A stretch of DNA of 64,000 bases from Bryum argenteum (Eukaryota; Streptophyta; Bryopsida; Bryales; Bryaceae), in NCBI GenBank assembly GCA_037043015.1, contig CM073328.1, forward strand, positions 10,389,495-10,453,494, given 5' to 3'. A model generated the notes under the pieces. That model had not been told where the DNA came from. It saw only the letters and a list, made by a program, of their open reading frames with translations, and ran no database searches. The translations under genes and the position numbers were made by a program. Positions 10,044-21,327 of this stretch are shown here, piece after piece. Each line of letters opens with the position of its first letter. Position 1 is the stretch's first letter.

Positions 10044-10350
10044 AGACCGGCGGTCGCCCTACGATCGCCACCGGCGGTCGCCCCTACGCCCCGCATGCCG
10101 CAATACTGGACCGGGCGGTCGCCCTCGCCCCGCATCCGAATAAATGGACCGGCGGCTCGCCTGCGTCCATTGCCGCGAAAACCGGGACCGGGCGGTCGCC
10201 CTACGTCCATTGCCGCGAATAATTGACCCGGCGATCGCCCTACGCCCCATTGCCGCGATTAGTCCGCATCGGCGGTCGCGCTCTCACCGGACCGGGCGGT
10301 CGCCACGCAACGCGATACTTCTATCCGGACCGCCGGCCGCCTTTGATTTC
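10044..10350. promoter_or_regulatory. GACCGRCGRTCGCC array 2, divergent promoter of kinase gene and RING gene
   Basis: About ten units, mostly of the GACCGGCGGTCGCC form, spaced 25-40 bp apart, with repeated CCGCATCCG / CCATTGCCGCGAA spacers. It fills the middle of the 643 bp between two divergent start codons (9854 minus, 10498 plus). TATA-like boxes sit at both edges: TATATAAA on the minus strand at 10036-10029 and GTATATATT at 10362-10370 on the plus strand. This placement suggests an upstream activating array; no binding protein is known. Confidence 0.7.
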
Positions 10351-10497
10351 TGGTCGCCCCCGTATATATTCCCCATAGTACCTAAACTTGTTATTTGGGT
10401 TTCTTGGCCTAGCGCGTTGTCTTACATCCATTGAATTGGTTTGCGCTGCTCGTGCGGGGTAGGTAATTACTATTTGCCATTTTTGGCTATTTCATCC

Positions 10498-12627
10498 ATG
10501 GCTACTCTCGGCCAACTTCGGAAGGAAGAGAACGACAAGAAGAGGAAGAGGAAGGGCGCTCCACAACGGAAAAGATTACACGTGCTTCTAAATCCAAATA
10601 AGCTTGCCTTCAGAGGTTGGGAAGATGAACCAGATATGTGGACGATGGCCACTTGCGAATCGTTCATTGAATGGTGTCACATTGACAAGAAATTCCCTCT
10701 CTCTCGTCACTATTTTCACCGGCGCACGAACAAGGCAAATCTTAAGTTTTGCGAATGCCCAAACTTCAAGCAACGATGCATTGAGGTTTACCAAGTCCTG
10801 TATGGCATGCCATGTGTGGAGCGCAACGAGGTTCCATTGTTTCTTGCTCGTGGAGTATACGCCGAGGTTGCTCTTGGTAAACGAGTGGATTGGACAACTA
10901 TCAAAGAGGGGAAGCATGTAACACGACCTTCAACGAGTGACATTCCGACTGGCATTCTAAGATTTCCTGACGCTCCTAATGGTGGCATGGCGGTGATGAG
11001 GTCTATTAGCAAGGCTATGGAAGAGGCAGCCCATCATAGTGCTACTTCGGAAGAGGACGATGACTCGGATGGTTCGCGGCCTCGTAAGGCGGTGCGTCAA
11101 GTTCGACAACCTCTTCCTCCCGCTAGCGTTGTGATTGATGCGGATCATCGTCGTAATTTACCTGGCCGCGTTCCTGAAATAGGTGGCTCTCGCCCTCCAA
11201 TAGCTAGTAATCATCCACCCGTAGTAGAGCCCCATGGTATGGACATCTTACCATTGGAAGAACTTGACTCATCTTCTGATCTCAAAGCTCTTCTGAAGAG
11301 TAAAGACGACGTCATAGCAAGATTGGAAGCGGATCTCGAAAAAACACGAGCAATGTATGAGGAGAAGGTGAAAGAAGGGGAGCAGCTTTCCGTGGAATAT
11401 GCACGTATGCGCGAGAAGATGCAAGAACTATCTCACGCACGTAACATTCGTGGAGACGTAGAAAAATCTGACATGGCGGATGTTGATAGAGTTGTCTTCA
11501 ACCTTACAGAGGACTTGGCATTTGGAGAAATGTCCCCGCAACGCCCTACATTGCATCGTCCTGTGAAAGCTCAGCCATGTGTTGTTAATATGTCGGGCCT
11601 CGAACGAGAAGAAGATGTACGATGTGATTCTCAAGATTCTTTATCTTTACCGCTGTTCCCCCCTATCCGTAATCCCCCTTTCATGCCGTCTGATGGATAC
11701 AACTCCTTATTAAAGGAAAAGCTACAACTGCAAGCGCGTTTGGAGCAATTGTCTGCCACTTACTACCATTGGAAGGTGGCATGTATACTTTCGGTGGATA
11801 GAGGGAGACAAGTTGCAGCGGAGCTCGAGAAGATCGATAAGAATTTTACTAGTGGAGCTGGTCGTCGAACGTTTGGTATGACTTCGTGGCCGAGTGTGGA
11901 TACATTGTTTGATAATCTTCCTATGATGGACATCAAGATGCAAGATGACACTTCTACAGAGGTTGTAGATTGGAGCAAGGCCGGGTGGAATTTCAAACAC
12001 CACATGTCGGCACATGCTAATGTAGAATCCAAGACATTATTGTGGCCCAACCCTCCGCAGTTTGTATTGGATCACTCTACGTGTCCCATATGCCTAAATC
12101 CATTTGGACCCGAGGGTGGATGGGCTTTAGGCTCTTGTGTCCATATGTATCATCCGCAGTGTCTTTTAGTTCATTGTTTGACTCAAAGTCGTTGTGCTAT
12201 ATGCAAAGCGCCTTTTCACGAGCGGTTCTACGACATGTTCAATCTAAGAACTTATATGCCGCCTTCTTGGGAACACAATGCTCAGACTACTGACGAGGCT
12301 CGATTCTGGGGTAAAGACCTTATTTGGAGTTGGCGTAGAGGTGAACATGATCTCGAGAAGAGTACTCCTAGCTCCCAATTGAATTGGGAGACTGACCCAA
12401 ACGAGATTCTAAGAGTTGCTCCAATACTTGCCGGACATGGTCCACAACATGAGGGTAATCGGATGTTCTTCTTCCAATGCCTTGGAGGCTATTTTGATGT
12501 GAGCTCTAATACATTCAAGTGGGGGCCCCATCCAATGGGACATCGATGGAATCAATATGGGAAAAGAGTAACCGACGGTGAAGGTCGTGCCTCCATGGAA
12601 GATTTGGAAGAGTGTCAATATCTTTGA
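10498..12627 (+). CDS. Paralogue A: N-terminal novel domain, coiled coil, RING-H2 finger
   Basis: 709 residues from the ATG at 10498; the frame is open upstream but the next candidate start is only a TTG. Residues about 15-140 are the domain shared with the genes at 13266, 16638 and 21546: a basic KRKRKG start, FRGWE, WCHI, HYFHRR, ANLKFC, QRCIEVY, NEV, YAEV, VDW. Residues about 170-260 are low-complexity. About 270-335 form a predicted coiled coil (LLKSKDDVIARLEADLEKTRAMYEEK). Residues about 529-569 match RING-H2: CPIC, 14 residues, CVHMYHPQC, 9 residues, CAIC, which fits an E3 ubiquitin ligase. A tryptophan-rich C-terminal 140 residues is unrecognised. The gene is intact and intronless, next to array 2. 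Confidence 0.85.
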   Translation: MATLGQLRKEENDKKRKRKGAPQRKRLHVLLNPNKLAFRGWEDEPDMWTMATCESFIEWCHIDKKFPLSRHYFHRRTNKANLKFCECPNFKQRCIEVYQVLYGMPCVERNEVPLFLARGVYAEVALGKRVDWTTIKEGKHVTRPSTSDIPTGILRFPDAPNGGMAVMRSISKAMEEAAHHSATSEEDDDSDGSRPRKAVRQVRQPLPPASVVIDADHRRNLPGRVPEIGGSRPPIASNHPPVVEPHGMDILPLEELDSSSDLKALLKSKDDVIARLEADLEKTRAMYEEKVKEGEQLSVEYARMREKMQELSHARNIRGDVEKSDMADVDRVVFNLTEDLAFGEMSPQRPTLHRPVKAQPCVVNMSGLEREEDVRCDSQDSLSLPLFPPIRNPPFMPSDGYNSLLKEKLQLQARLEQLSATYYHWKVACILSVDRGRQVAAELEKIDKNFTSGAGRRTFGMTSWPSVDTLFDNLPMMDIKMQDDTSTEVVDWSKAGWNFKHHMSAHANVESKTLLWPNPPQFVLDHSTCPICLNPFGPEGGWALGSCVHMYHPQCLLVHCLTQSRCAICKAPFHERFYDMFNLRTYMPPSWEHNAQTTDEARFWGKDLIWSWRRGEHDLEKSTPSSQLNWETDPNEILRVAPILAGHGPQHEGNRMFFFQCLGGYFDVSSNTFKWGPHPMGHRWNQYGKRVTDGEGRASMEDLEECQYL

Positions 12628-13265
12628 GTCTACTTGGGGGCCACGATACCGATCTCAAGCTCTAGACTATTTACTTGGATGTACATAGTCCCCTCACAAG
12701 AAGGACTTTGCGGGAGTTGAAAGACTCTAGAGTTTTAGATCCGATCTTAAATGCGGATGGTCCATTCAATCGAACTCGTGCAAAGCGCAAACTTCTTGTT
12801 GGAGAATGCTCCAACCTCACTAGTGAATGATAATTACGATATTGTGAATCCATACACTCGAGCATAGCGTATGGTTTTAGCTATATAGGACTATATTCCA
12901 TTATAGTATTATCGAGTGGTAGCTTTTTGCGCAACAATGTATCTCATTTCCTATTGTACTACTTTTTGCATCGATTAAATCAATGGTATGTATTTGGTTC
13001 GCTCCTTTGCTTGTGGTCAATCGATTGTACTTTGTCAGCTTTTATTGTATCTTACATCTTCATAGTCCATATAACCCACCCAACCCCTTGTACCAATGCA
13101 CAAACACGTACTTACGCATGATGAAAGGTAAAAACAAACTTCCATATATAAAAAGTATGCGAAAAAAGTACATAGAAGAAATTACGTACACTTTCCCTAC
13201 ACCTAAATAACGTAAATCAAATATCGTTCGCTGAATGTTGGGGTTGTAAGTCCATCGCCTCTACG
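12628..13265. other. Spacer between convergent paralogues A and B
   Basis: The 3' flanks of two genes that converge. AT content rises after 12850. No motif array and no credible ORF. Confidence 0.6.
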
Positions 13266-14599
13266 TTAAGAATCTTCAACTTTTTCCTTGCCCTTTGAAA
13301 AAAGTGATCGTTGCGGTTCCAAATCAACGTCGATTGCGTTTATGTTGATGTCATCTTTTGCGTTACTTTTACGATGAGCCCACTCTGCCCATGCGTCCTC
13401 AAATCGAGCATTCTCCTCAGCTACACGTAGTTTCTTTGCGAGTTTTACATTCTGGTCTTCACTCCATTTCACCAGGCTCTTTAATTTGTCAACTTCCTCT
13501 GGAGTCTTGCCATACTTACCCGCTAATGCCAAATCCCGAATGCGTAGCATCTCTTTATCTACCTCTAGAGCAATAGATTCTTCAATATCCGTCAACTTAT
13601 CCCTCCTCTCAGCTAGGACCCCTTTCAGGTAATCATGTTTAGCTGTCCAGAACTCTACGTAGTCTTCTACGGAAAGGCTGTTTGAATTTTTCTTCTCGAA
13701 AAACTTCTCCTTAGCCTCTTTTTGTAGCACAAGCATGGTCTCCATGTCAGCTATGCAGTCTAGAGCTTTTTCGAAAAGCTCCCGACATTCTTCTTGTACA
13801 TCGTATGGTGTAGAAAGGGCTCTTTCTTTGAGGGCTTCCAATTCCTTTCTATTCTCCAGTACTAAATCCAAGTCGATGCATGTGACTCTACCTAAATTGT
13901 GCACAAGGATCAAAGTATCCATGGCTTCGCCTATTCTTCCACCCACTTTTCGGAATGGATTTACCTCAAAGGGTACTGCTTCAGACCAATGCAGTCGAGG
14001 ACTAGTTGGTTGACTTGGTTCATCGAGCTCGTATTCGTGTGTGTGTTCATCCTCCGAGGATTCAGAAGACGACCCTGCTGTGTAAAATTCCGCGTCGGCC
14101 TTAGGACTCATAGGTACCGTTCCAATTCCATCTCCTTCAATAGTCTTTGATGTCTCTCCAACCTCTATTGGTTCGGTCTTCTCTTGTATATGCAAACGTG
14201 GATGCGTCCACCAATGCACCTCCTTCCCGAGAATCATTTCCGCATATGCCATTTGTGCCAAAAAGTAGGGAACCTCATATTGAAAAATATGGTTGTTACC
14301 GTATATCATATGCCAAGCATAGATGCATCTCGCTTTGAATTCGTAATGATGGCACTCTCGGAGGTTAGCTTCATTCTTGTGCCGATGAATATTGTGCCAA
14401 TGTAGAGAAAGAGCTTGTTGATGTGGCACCACTCCACATATTTCTCACATATGGCAAAAGACCACGGCCCCGTCTCTTCCTCCCATCCTCTAAACGCTAC
14501 TATCTTTGGATTCTTCAAGATGTCCCTGCGCTTCTTCGCAATCCGACCTCGGTCATGGCGCACCATGGATGTGCCCGCTACAACGGGTAGTGCCTCCAT
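13266..14599 (-). pseudogene. Paralogue B: novel domain plus coiled coil, one frameshift
   Basis: Starts at the ATG at 14599 (MEALPVVAG). The shared N-terminal domain begins in this frame (KKRRDILKNP, FRGWEEETGPW, WCHINKLF) and then shifts at about 14405. The second frame continues with HRHKNEANLREC, KARCIYAW, YEVPYFLAQMAYAEMILGKEVHWW. The rest, to the stop at 13266, is acidic and then strongly coiled-coil (RKELEALKERAL, ECRELFEKALDCIADMETML, KLKSLVKWSEDQNVKLAKKLRVAEENARFEDAW), ending in a basic KGKEKVEDS. Total length would be about 440 residues, close to paralogue C. Apart from the single shift the gene looks undamaged, so a recent lesion or a sequencing error are both possible. Array 3 lies 140 bp upstream of its start. 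Confidence 0.78.
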
Positions 14600-14741
14600 A
14601 ACAAAAATTCGTAGAAAAACGCAAAGTCCCTCTCTACGAGCAAGCAAGCGAGAACTCAAGTCGATACTAGTCAATGCGCGAAAAGGAGGAACTCGCAAAG
14701 TGTGAAAATGGATCGCCTGTCGCGTTCTTAAGCGAGTGCTA

Positions 14742-14955
14742 AGGCGACCGGCGGTCTACGAAATGTGCACACCGCGGCCGCTCACGGCCAGTCCAGCTAT
14801 CGCCCTATCTCGGACGGGCTGACGCCCAAAATGACCGACGATCGCCCATGAATCGGACCGGGCGGTCGCCCTAGCGACCGACGATCGCCCAAAGCCGACC
14901 GCCGATCGCCCTAGCGACCGACGATCGCCCATCACCGGATCGGCGGTCGCCCTAT
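14742..14955. promoter_or_regulatory. GACCGRCGRTCGCC array 3, upstream of paralogue B
   Basis: About eight units, alternating GACCGGCGGTCGCC and GACCGACGATCGCCC, spaced by as little as 10 bp near 14870-14935. It begins 143 bp upstream of paralogue B's ATG. Unlike arrays 2, 4 and 7, I see no TATA-like box between array and gene on that strand. Confidence 0.7.
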
Positions 14956-16269
14956 TTCACCTATTTATGTTGAATGCGAGGGCATCGGGTTTCATAGCAG
15001 CTCTCCTACGAGGATGAAAATCATGAGATGAGGATGAATATTGGATGGGGAGGAATAAAAGAGCGCTTTAGTTTATAATGTATTAATTTTAAAAATTAGG
15101 AATGTATGCATAGGGTATGAATTTCGGATCGTGGGTCCCATAATTCCCATTTTATGATCATTCAATTCCTAAGAAATGGACAAGAGATGTGTAAATGGAT
15201 AATAATGTATGGGAGGAAGGATGGGGTGAGAGTTTTTCGTCCTCTTTGTAGGCATGAATGGTATATATTATTTTGTATCTTTGTATATTTTAAGAAGTCA
15301 TATCGTGCCTAATCAGTTATAATAATTGATAAAATGTGAAATCATTTATAGAGCATCAGCCTCTTCAATGCATGAAAACACTTTAATGAATCTAACGATT
15401 CAATACCTACAATCTGAGCATGTAATCCTAGGTAGTCAATTCGTAGCATCTAAATAAGATACCATTTCTGTACAAAACTGCACCTCTTATTTTAACATCA
15501 CATTCAATAACAATTTCTAGTTTCTTTTTATATCAGTGGAGCCTTTAATATATTATAAGATCTCCGTATATAATATCCCATTGATAGATTATCCTTGCAA
15601 TGAGTTTATGGGCTCATAACATTATGAAATTTTTTAAATTGAGTGGGGGGAGGAATTTGAAAATTTTGGCAAGTCAAATAATAAGGCCTCGAAATACAAT
15701 TAAGTGAATGGGATTAGTGCATATACCCTAGCAAGCACTGAGAGAAATAGTAGCTTACCAAATTAAAAGGTGATATATCATGACATATTATATGTTTGGA
15801 GAAAAAATGAGTGACCACTATATGAAGATAAATATTTGAAGTCAAGAAGACTAATGATTTGCGGACATTCTTATCAACCCAGTAATGAGGGTACTTTTGG
15901 AACCAATATTTGATGAGTATTTTATGTTGAGAATTTTGAGAATGTTGAAAATTATAATTTCGTAAATTGTGATTAAACTTGTATCGATCTAAATCCATAT
16001 TACACCACAAGAGTATCCAATGAGAATAAAATCATTTTTCATGTATCATGGTCACCGCTCTTGGCAAAATGCCCATGACCATGAGAATCATTTTCAATTG
16101 TGAATGAGATATAGGAAGATGTGAGTGGGAATGAGAGGGAATGAGGGGGATGAGGGGGATTGAAGGGGGAATGGGGGAGATGCTTGAATCCGTTAATTCA
16201 AAATTTGAATATTGCATAAAAGAGGATCCAAGAAAAAAAGCGGGAGCTCTCGCGAAGTCGCCCCTGCAC
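14956..16269. other. AT-rich spacer between arrays 3 and 4
   Basis: Low-GC sequence between the divergent genes B and C. It has a GAGGGGGATGAGGGGG purine run near 16135-16180. No gene recognised. Confidence 0.6.
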
Positions 16270-16440
16270 ACCGCCGGTCGCCCCGAAGCGCTCCGCTCTG
16301 GTTGTATCGAAACTCTTTTGAAGCTGCACCGGCGGTCGCCCTGTAGCTGGACCGGCGGTCGCCCTGGAGCGAGTCTTGCAGGAAACACTGGACCGGCGGT
16401 CGCCCTAACGATGTCGCCGGGACACCGCCGGTCGCCCTGC
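16270..16440. promoter_or_regulatory. GACCGRCGRTCGCC array 4, upstream of paralogue C
   Basis: Five units, mostly GGACCGGCGGTCGCCCT and its reverse complement, within 170 bp. It ends 198 bp before the ATG of paralogue C. TTAAATAC at 16450-16457 follows at once and could be a weak TATA box. Confidence 0.7.
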
Positions 16441-16502
16441 CACAGGAGGTTAAATACAATCCTAATAGGCCGTTCTCGTCACTTTTCAGTCCACGTGCCG
16501 TG

Positions 16503-16546
16503 AAATTGCGCATTGTCTGGTGTCGACTCAAAGTTGCCACTTGCTT
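16503..16546 (+). promoter_or_regulatory. Upstream box shared by paralogues C and D (copy C)
   Basis: GCGCATTGTCTGGTGTCGAC, then GTTGCCACNTGCTTG. The same arrangement is found at 21328-21376, at a comparable distance upstream of paralogue D. It is conserved although the flanks have diverged, so it is either a cis element or the remains of common 5' untranslated sequence. Confidence 0.65.
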
Positions 16547-16637
16547 GCTCGATTGGAGGCCAACGTGGATTGCACCATTTTTGGTGTTTTGTATCTAACA
16601 TCACATCATAGCGCCATCACCGTGATCGGAGGTAACA

Positions 16638-18230
16638 ATGACTACAATTGCGGAACGTAAAATAGTACTTGGGGAGCGACGCAAGAAGAGAGGGAAAACT
16701 CAGAAGAGGAATCACCGTATTCTCCAAGATGCCACTCAACGCGCTTTTCCGGGGTGGGAGACCGAAGAGGGTGTGTGGAGTCAGACAACAGTGAAGAATT
16801 ACATCGCCTGGTGCCACATCAGCAAGTTGTTTCCACACTTTCGACATGAGACGCACTTGAAATCAAATGCTGCCAATCTGCACTATTGTAAGCATGACGA
16901 ATTCGTGCAACGATGTATTGAAGTGTGGAGGTTCCTTTATAAAGGCAAGAATGTCACCAAGAACGAGGTTTCGTATCATATTGCTCAAATGGTGTATGCA
17001 GAGGTAATATTGGAGAAAGTGGTGGATTGGAGCTCAATGAAAAAATCGCCTCAAATCTTCATTCCAACCAAGCAAGATATTCCAAGAGCCCCTTTGAGAG
17101 AAAACCCACGAGAAAGACTTACGGCAGCAAGGTATCGGAAAGATGGAGATGCTGATGATGTGTATGTTTGGGTAAATCCTAATTCTGATGAAGAAGAGGT
17201 TAACGAGAGGGAGCATCATACTCCTCTTGTAGAAGGTTCTATTGGTGGCGTCGAACACTTTCATGTGGGTGAAACAAGCGTGCAAGATTTGGATGTGATT
17301 GATGCACCTGTGAAGCACATCGAGGACCTACGAACAGAAGGAGAAGCGGATGGCATTGAATACATGGAGGTTGAAGCAATGTTTGGTGCTTGTACTTTGG
17401 GAACACCCGAAGTTATAGTTCGGCCCGTTATGAGCGCCTCTCCTCAAACAAATGTTAGCGTAGAGGATGGGACTCTAGAATATCCAATGGAAACGATTGA
17501 ACAATCAGAAAGAGAAGGAAATGAAGAAGTAGAGCTGGAGAAGGAAGTTCAAGTAGTCTTCAAAGCGAAACGCCCGAATGAAAACGATGATTCGTACATG
17601 AAGTTGTTGAACAAGGCTTTTGAGAATTATTCATATTTGTTTCATGCTTTGTCATACGAACGGGCAAAGTGTGTTGAACTCCAACATGACATAAAGGTAA
17701 TCAAGGACGCAAAAAAGAAGATCCAAGAGGAGGCGACGAATGTTCTCCCAGCTCTGGTTGCATCAGATCAAGTCGATTATGAGGAAGAGCTCATAAAGAA
17801 GACGAAACATTTCGAGGATGTGCTTAAGAGATACAGACATGTCGACGAATGGTTTGTGGTCAATGATTGGGGTCGCGAGAAGGATTTTATGGTTGAAGGA
17901 GCCAAGGACCAAGGTCATTTTGAGAAGGAGCTAAAGGAACTCATTTTGGCATGCGATGCCTTGAGAGCTGAGATCGAAAGGGTGAACCTAGCATCAATAA
18001 GATTGAAGGGGGAGAAGGAAAAGTTAGTCCTCAATGGAATAGATGGAACCGTGGATATTGTAGAAGAGGGTCAAAGTTCACAGCGCAATGAAACATCCGA
18101 GGAGTTGGTCAAAAAGCTACTTGTGCTCGCAGAAGAGGAGAGGTTCTTAAATGCAAGGATCGAAGATCTATGTATTGCAAATAAGACAAAGGAGAAATGT
18201 CGGAGCTGGTACCATCTAAAAAAAATCTAA
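16638..18230 (+). CDS. Paralogue C: novel domain plus long coiled coil
   Basis: 530 residues from the ATG at 16638 (MTTIAERKIV). Residues about 15-140 are the shared domain: RRKKRGKTQKRN, FPGWETEEGVW, YIAWCHISKLFPHFRH, AANLHYCKHDEFVQRCIEVW, NEVSYHIAQMVYAEVIL, VDW. Conserved Cys, His and Trp residues make a zinc-binding or compact helical fold possible, but no known family was recognised. Residues about 140-310 are acidic and low-complexity. From about 325 to the end it is helical and mostly coiled coil (EELIKKTKHFEDVLKRYRH, ELKELILACDALRAEIERV, EELVKKLLVLAEEERFLNARIEDL), suggesting self-association. There is no RING finger. Intact and intronless, with array 4 and a conserved box upstream. Confidence 0.82.
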   Translation: MTTIAERKIVLGERRKKRGKTQKRNHRILQDATQRAFPGWETEEGVWSQTTVKNYIAWCHISKLFPHFRHETHLKSNAANLHYCKHDEFVQRCIEVWRFLYKGKNVTKNEVSYHIAQMVYAEVILEKVVDWSSMKKSPQIFIPTKQDIPRAPLRENPRERLTAARYRKDGDADDVYVWVNPNSDEEEVNEREHHTPLVEGSIGGVEHFHVGETSVQDLDVIDAPVKHIEDLRTEGEADGIEYMEVEAMFGACTLGTPEVIVRPVMSASPQTNVSVEDGTLEYPMETIEQSEREGNEEVELEKEVQVVFKAKRPNENDDSYMKLLNKAFENYSYLFHALSYERAKCVELQHDIKVIKDAKKKIQEEATNVLPALVASDQVDYEEELIKKTKHFEDVLKRYRHVDEWFVVNDWGREKDFMVEGAKDQGHFEKELKELILACDALRAEIERVNLASIRLKGEKEKLVLNGIDGTVDIVEEGQSSQRNETSEELVKKLLVLAEEERFLNARIEDLCIANKTKEKCRSWYHLKKI

Positions 18231-18924
18231 AGTACAATGGAAGAAGATTAGAGTAAGCGGAATCAAGTTTTAGAAAGACGTTGGTGTGTTGGTTATATCC
18301 ATTTACTTTATTTTATTTGTGAACTGAAAGTTGGGAGATAAGTGCTAGGCTGGATGTTATACAATGTATCTTTTTGATTATATGATATGTTTTTACTAGT
18401 AAGATACCCGTTGAACGATGTTATGTTTATTATTTGTATATATGCGCACGGTGTTATTTTAATCATCTTGTTTATTCTTTTTATTTGTTTATTTTTTATT
18501 TGAAATGCATGATTTGGAAATATCTAAAAGGAGGTTCTTAGAATGGTATGTAGGTTCGTAATTATTTAAGTTGGTAGGTTTGTATGTTGGTAGGTTGGTG
18601 GATACTTTGGACAGTGGTCTTTTAGAAAATTATGTCGTGTATACCATTCCATATGTATATATAATGATATTGAATTTTGGAAAGCTTTGATTAGTATTAA
18701 TCCACGATGAAGTAATGATAAATAATTTGTAAAAATTTGGAATCGTACCTAAGTTGTAAAAGTTACGTATAAATATATGGTGGGATTTAGTTGCAAGTAT
18801 CTAGAGTCAATGAATATATTTACAAACCCCCCAAAACCTCGAAAGGCAATGATTCGTACATGATTTCAAATATGCAGAAAATGATTTGTAGCAAAAGGGG
18901 GGAAGATATTCGCGCCCATCGCGT
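18231..18924. other. AT-rich spacer
   Basis: The 3' flank of paralogue C. It includes a short run of GTAGGTT/GTTGGTAGG repeats near 18550-18600. No gene recognised. Confidence 0.6.
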
Positions 18925-19180
18925 AGACCGCCGGTCGCCCTGTCACCGTCGTTCGCTGGATCGGCGGTCGCCCTAGCGACCGACGATCGCCTAGCGACCG
19001 ACGATCGCCCATCGCCTGGACCGGCGGTCGCCCCAGCAGGAGGGTGCGAGGAGGCTCGCGGACACAAATCTCCTTGGTGCACCCCATCACGTAGACCGCC
19101 GGTCGCCCTGTCACAGTTGGTCGCTGGATCGGCGGTCGCCCTAGCGACCGACGATCGCCCATCCGCTGTATTGGCGGGCG
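18925..19180. repeat. GACCGRCGRTCGCC array 5 (orphan)
   Basis: About nine units. The stretch from TAGACCGCCGGTCGCCCTGTC through CGACCGACGATCGCC at 18925-19015 is repeated at 19092-19160, so the array itself has been duplicated. No ORF follows within 1.8 kb on either side, so this array may mark a lost gene. Confidence 0.75.
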
Positions 19181-21008
19181 CGGGATTTGGAGGTTTTGAA
19201 TGAAGTTAACACCAAGTATCCTATAGACCTACACCATGCCAAGGTTGAATCAAATTAACACCAAGTATTTCCTTCCATGTAAATCCAAGTTCCATGTGGC
19301 TTCTTTCATGATTTAATATATTTAATACGGTTAGAGAAAATAATAAAACCACCTCCTCCCCCCTTTAGTATAACTTCCTCTATTACTTAGCATCCTACAA
19401 AGTCAAAGTAAATCATAACATGTAGATACGTTTCTTTTACGGGAAATTTTGTTCTTCCATAATTTTTATAAGGTCTTTTTTAGTCAACACAAGTTTTAAA
19501 ATCGTTATCTCTTTCCACAAATCTATTTTCCGTACATCATTCAATATTCTACTCATTCAAATGACTTACAAGCAAATGATGACCTATAGGTGACATATCC
19601 CCTTGATTTTCTAAATAACACCATCATTTCCATAGGGTCATCATTAGGTAGTGTAAGGGTTTAAATTATCCTCTTACCCCCTTTATCTAATTTTTCTTAT
19701 TTTTTGAAGTTTTGGTGTTTCTAAGTGCTTCCAACCAAAATCCAACCTATAGATCCTTTACTCCAACGATTCTTTTTCATAGCTCCATCATGTTCATAAG
19801 GTAGTTATTACATAGTCCAATTCTTTTTAAAATATTTTTTCTCTCCATTTAACTATTTTTTATCTTTTATTTAAAGCTCTACTTACTTCGAAAATTCTAT
19901 ATTAATTTGGGAAAAATAGTACAGGTTGTCCTATAATACTTTTGATGGTTCCATCATTTTTATATGATCCATATTACCTACACTAAATAGGTAGATTAGT
20001 GTTAGATACTCTAATATACATAAATAGGCTATAAGTTTTTACTATTAGTCAATATTTGTACCCTCTACAAAGGTGAAGATGGGGATCCTTACATAGTATT
20101 GGAATCGATACTCTTGGCAAAAATTTTATCCCAAAAGTAAAAACTTGTAGCATTTTCAAATCTTATAAAAATCTAACACTAATGTACCTATTTAGTGTAA
20201 TCCAAATGTTCAAATTACATTCCCCACTTTGTTTTCGTATGCATGTGCGCACAAAGCCTACTTTCACATGAGTATGTAATTATTGGAAATTCGGGAAAAA
20301 TACTTTCATTCCTGCTATGCCCCTAAGATTTATATTATATTTTTTACACAATATGAATCACCTAGGAAAGTTATCAACACCCCTTCTACTCCCTTTTTAC
20401 TTATATATCATTTTCATAGGGTCATTATTAGGAAGTCCAAGTATTAAAATCACATTATTGCCCCACATATATATATATATATATTTTTTTTTTAAATTTT
20501 TTTTTTGTTTTTAGTTTTGATGGTTCCAAATACTTGCCACCAAAAGTCATTAAGGTGGAACAGCCTATTTCCGTGCGTTTAAGGAATTTGTCTATTTCCA
20601 ATAGGATTTAGATGCTGATTTTTTTATAGCATATTAGCAATTAGAAAAAAAGTTGAGCCCAAGTGAAATTATATTTTTCTCATTCTATATGAAAAAGATA
20701 TGAATTTTCAAAGTATTAAATGGCTAGACACCTATTTGTGTGCATAGACTCCTCCTAAAAGCGTGCACAAAGGAAACCTCACCTTTTGTTGGCTTGTGCC
20801 AATCAATGAATGCCTTGTGTTGGATTTATTTTAGAAATAGAATCTTGTGTGCACAGTTTTAGGTGAGAAATTGTTTGTGGATACATTCATTTATAGGGCA
20901 CGCTTTTGGGAAGCGCACGCCAATAGGCTGATCTACCTTATATACAATCGTTACTACTCTGATAATTCTGACACACACGCTGGGAAGAAGGTAAGTACTT
21001 AATAACCA
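19181..21008. other. AT-rich spacer
   Basis: About 1.8 kb of low-GC DNA with a short (TA)n plus poly-T tract at about 20465-20510. It contains two related phrases on 'ATCTAACACTAATGTACC' and its approximate reverse complement (near 19990 and 20165), compatible with an old inverted repeat. No gene recognised. Confidence 0.5.
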
Positions 21009-21010
21009 GG

Positions 21011-21300
21011 TGGACCGGCGGTCGCCCACCAGCTGGATCGGCGGTCGCGCGATCCAGAGGTCGCGGCCCCACGCAAACGTCGCGCCCTCCCACTTGGAGG
21101 TCGCGACCTCTGACCAGTGGTCGCAGACCCGGTGGACCGGCGGTCGCCCGTCCGCTGGATCGGCGGTCGCCCTGGCGACCGACGATCGCCCATCAGCTGG
21201 ATCGGCGGTCGCCCTGGCGACCGACGCTCGCCTTTCAGCTGGATCGGCGGTCGCCCTAGAACCAGGGTTACATATACGCGGGCGGACACCGCCAGTCGCC
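21011..21300. promoter_or_regulatory. GACCGRCGRTCGCC array 6, upstream of paralogue D
   Basis: About ten units. 21130-21260 has an almost regular alternation of CTGGATCGGCGGTCGCCCT and GGCGACCGACGATCGCC. A second motif GAGGTCGCG is interspersed at 21055-21110. It ends 246 bp before the ATG of paralogue D. Confidence 0.7.
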
Positions 21301-21327
21301 ATTTCTCACCGCCTCCACGTGTCGGGC

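Noticed and set aside
10059-10434. Overlapping Arg/Pro-rich ORFs over array 2, and similar ones over the other arrays.
   Set aside because: GC-rich repeats lack stop codons by composition; the proteins are only translations of the motif.
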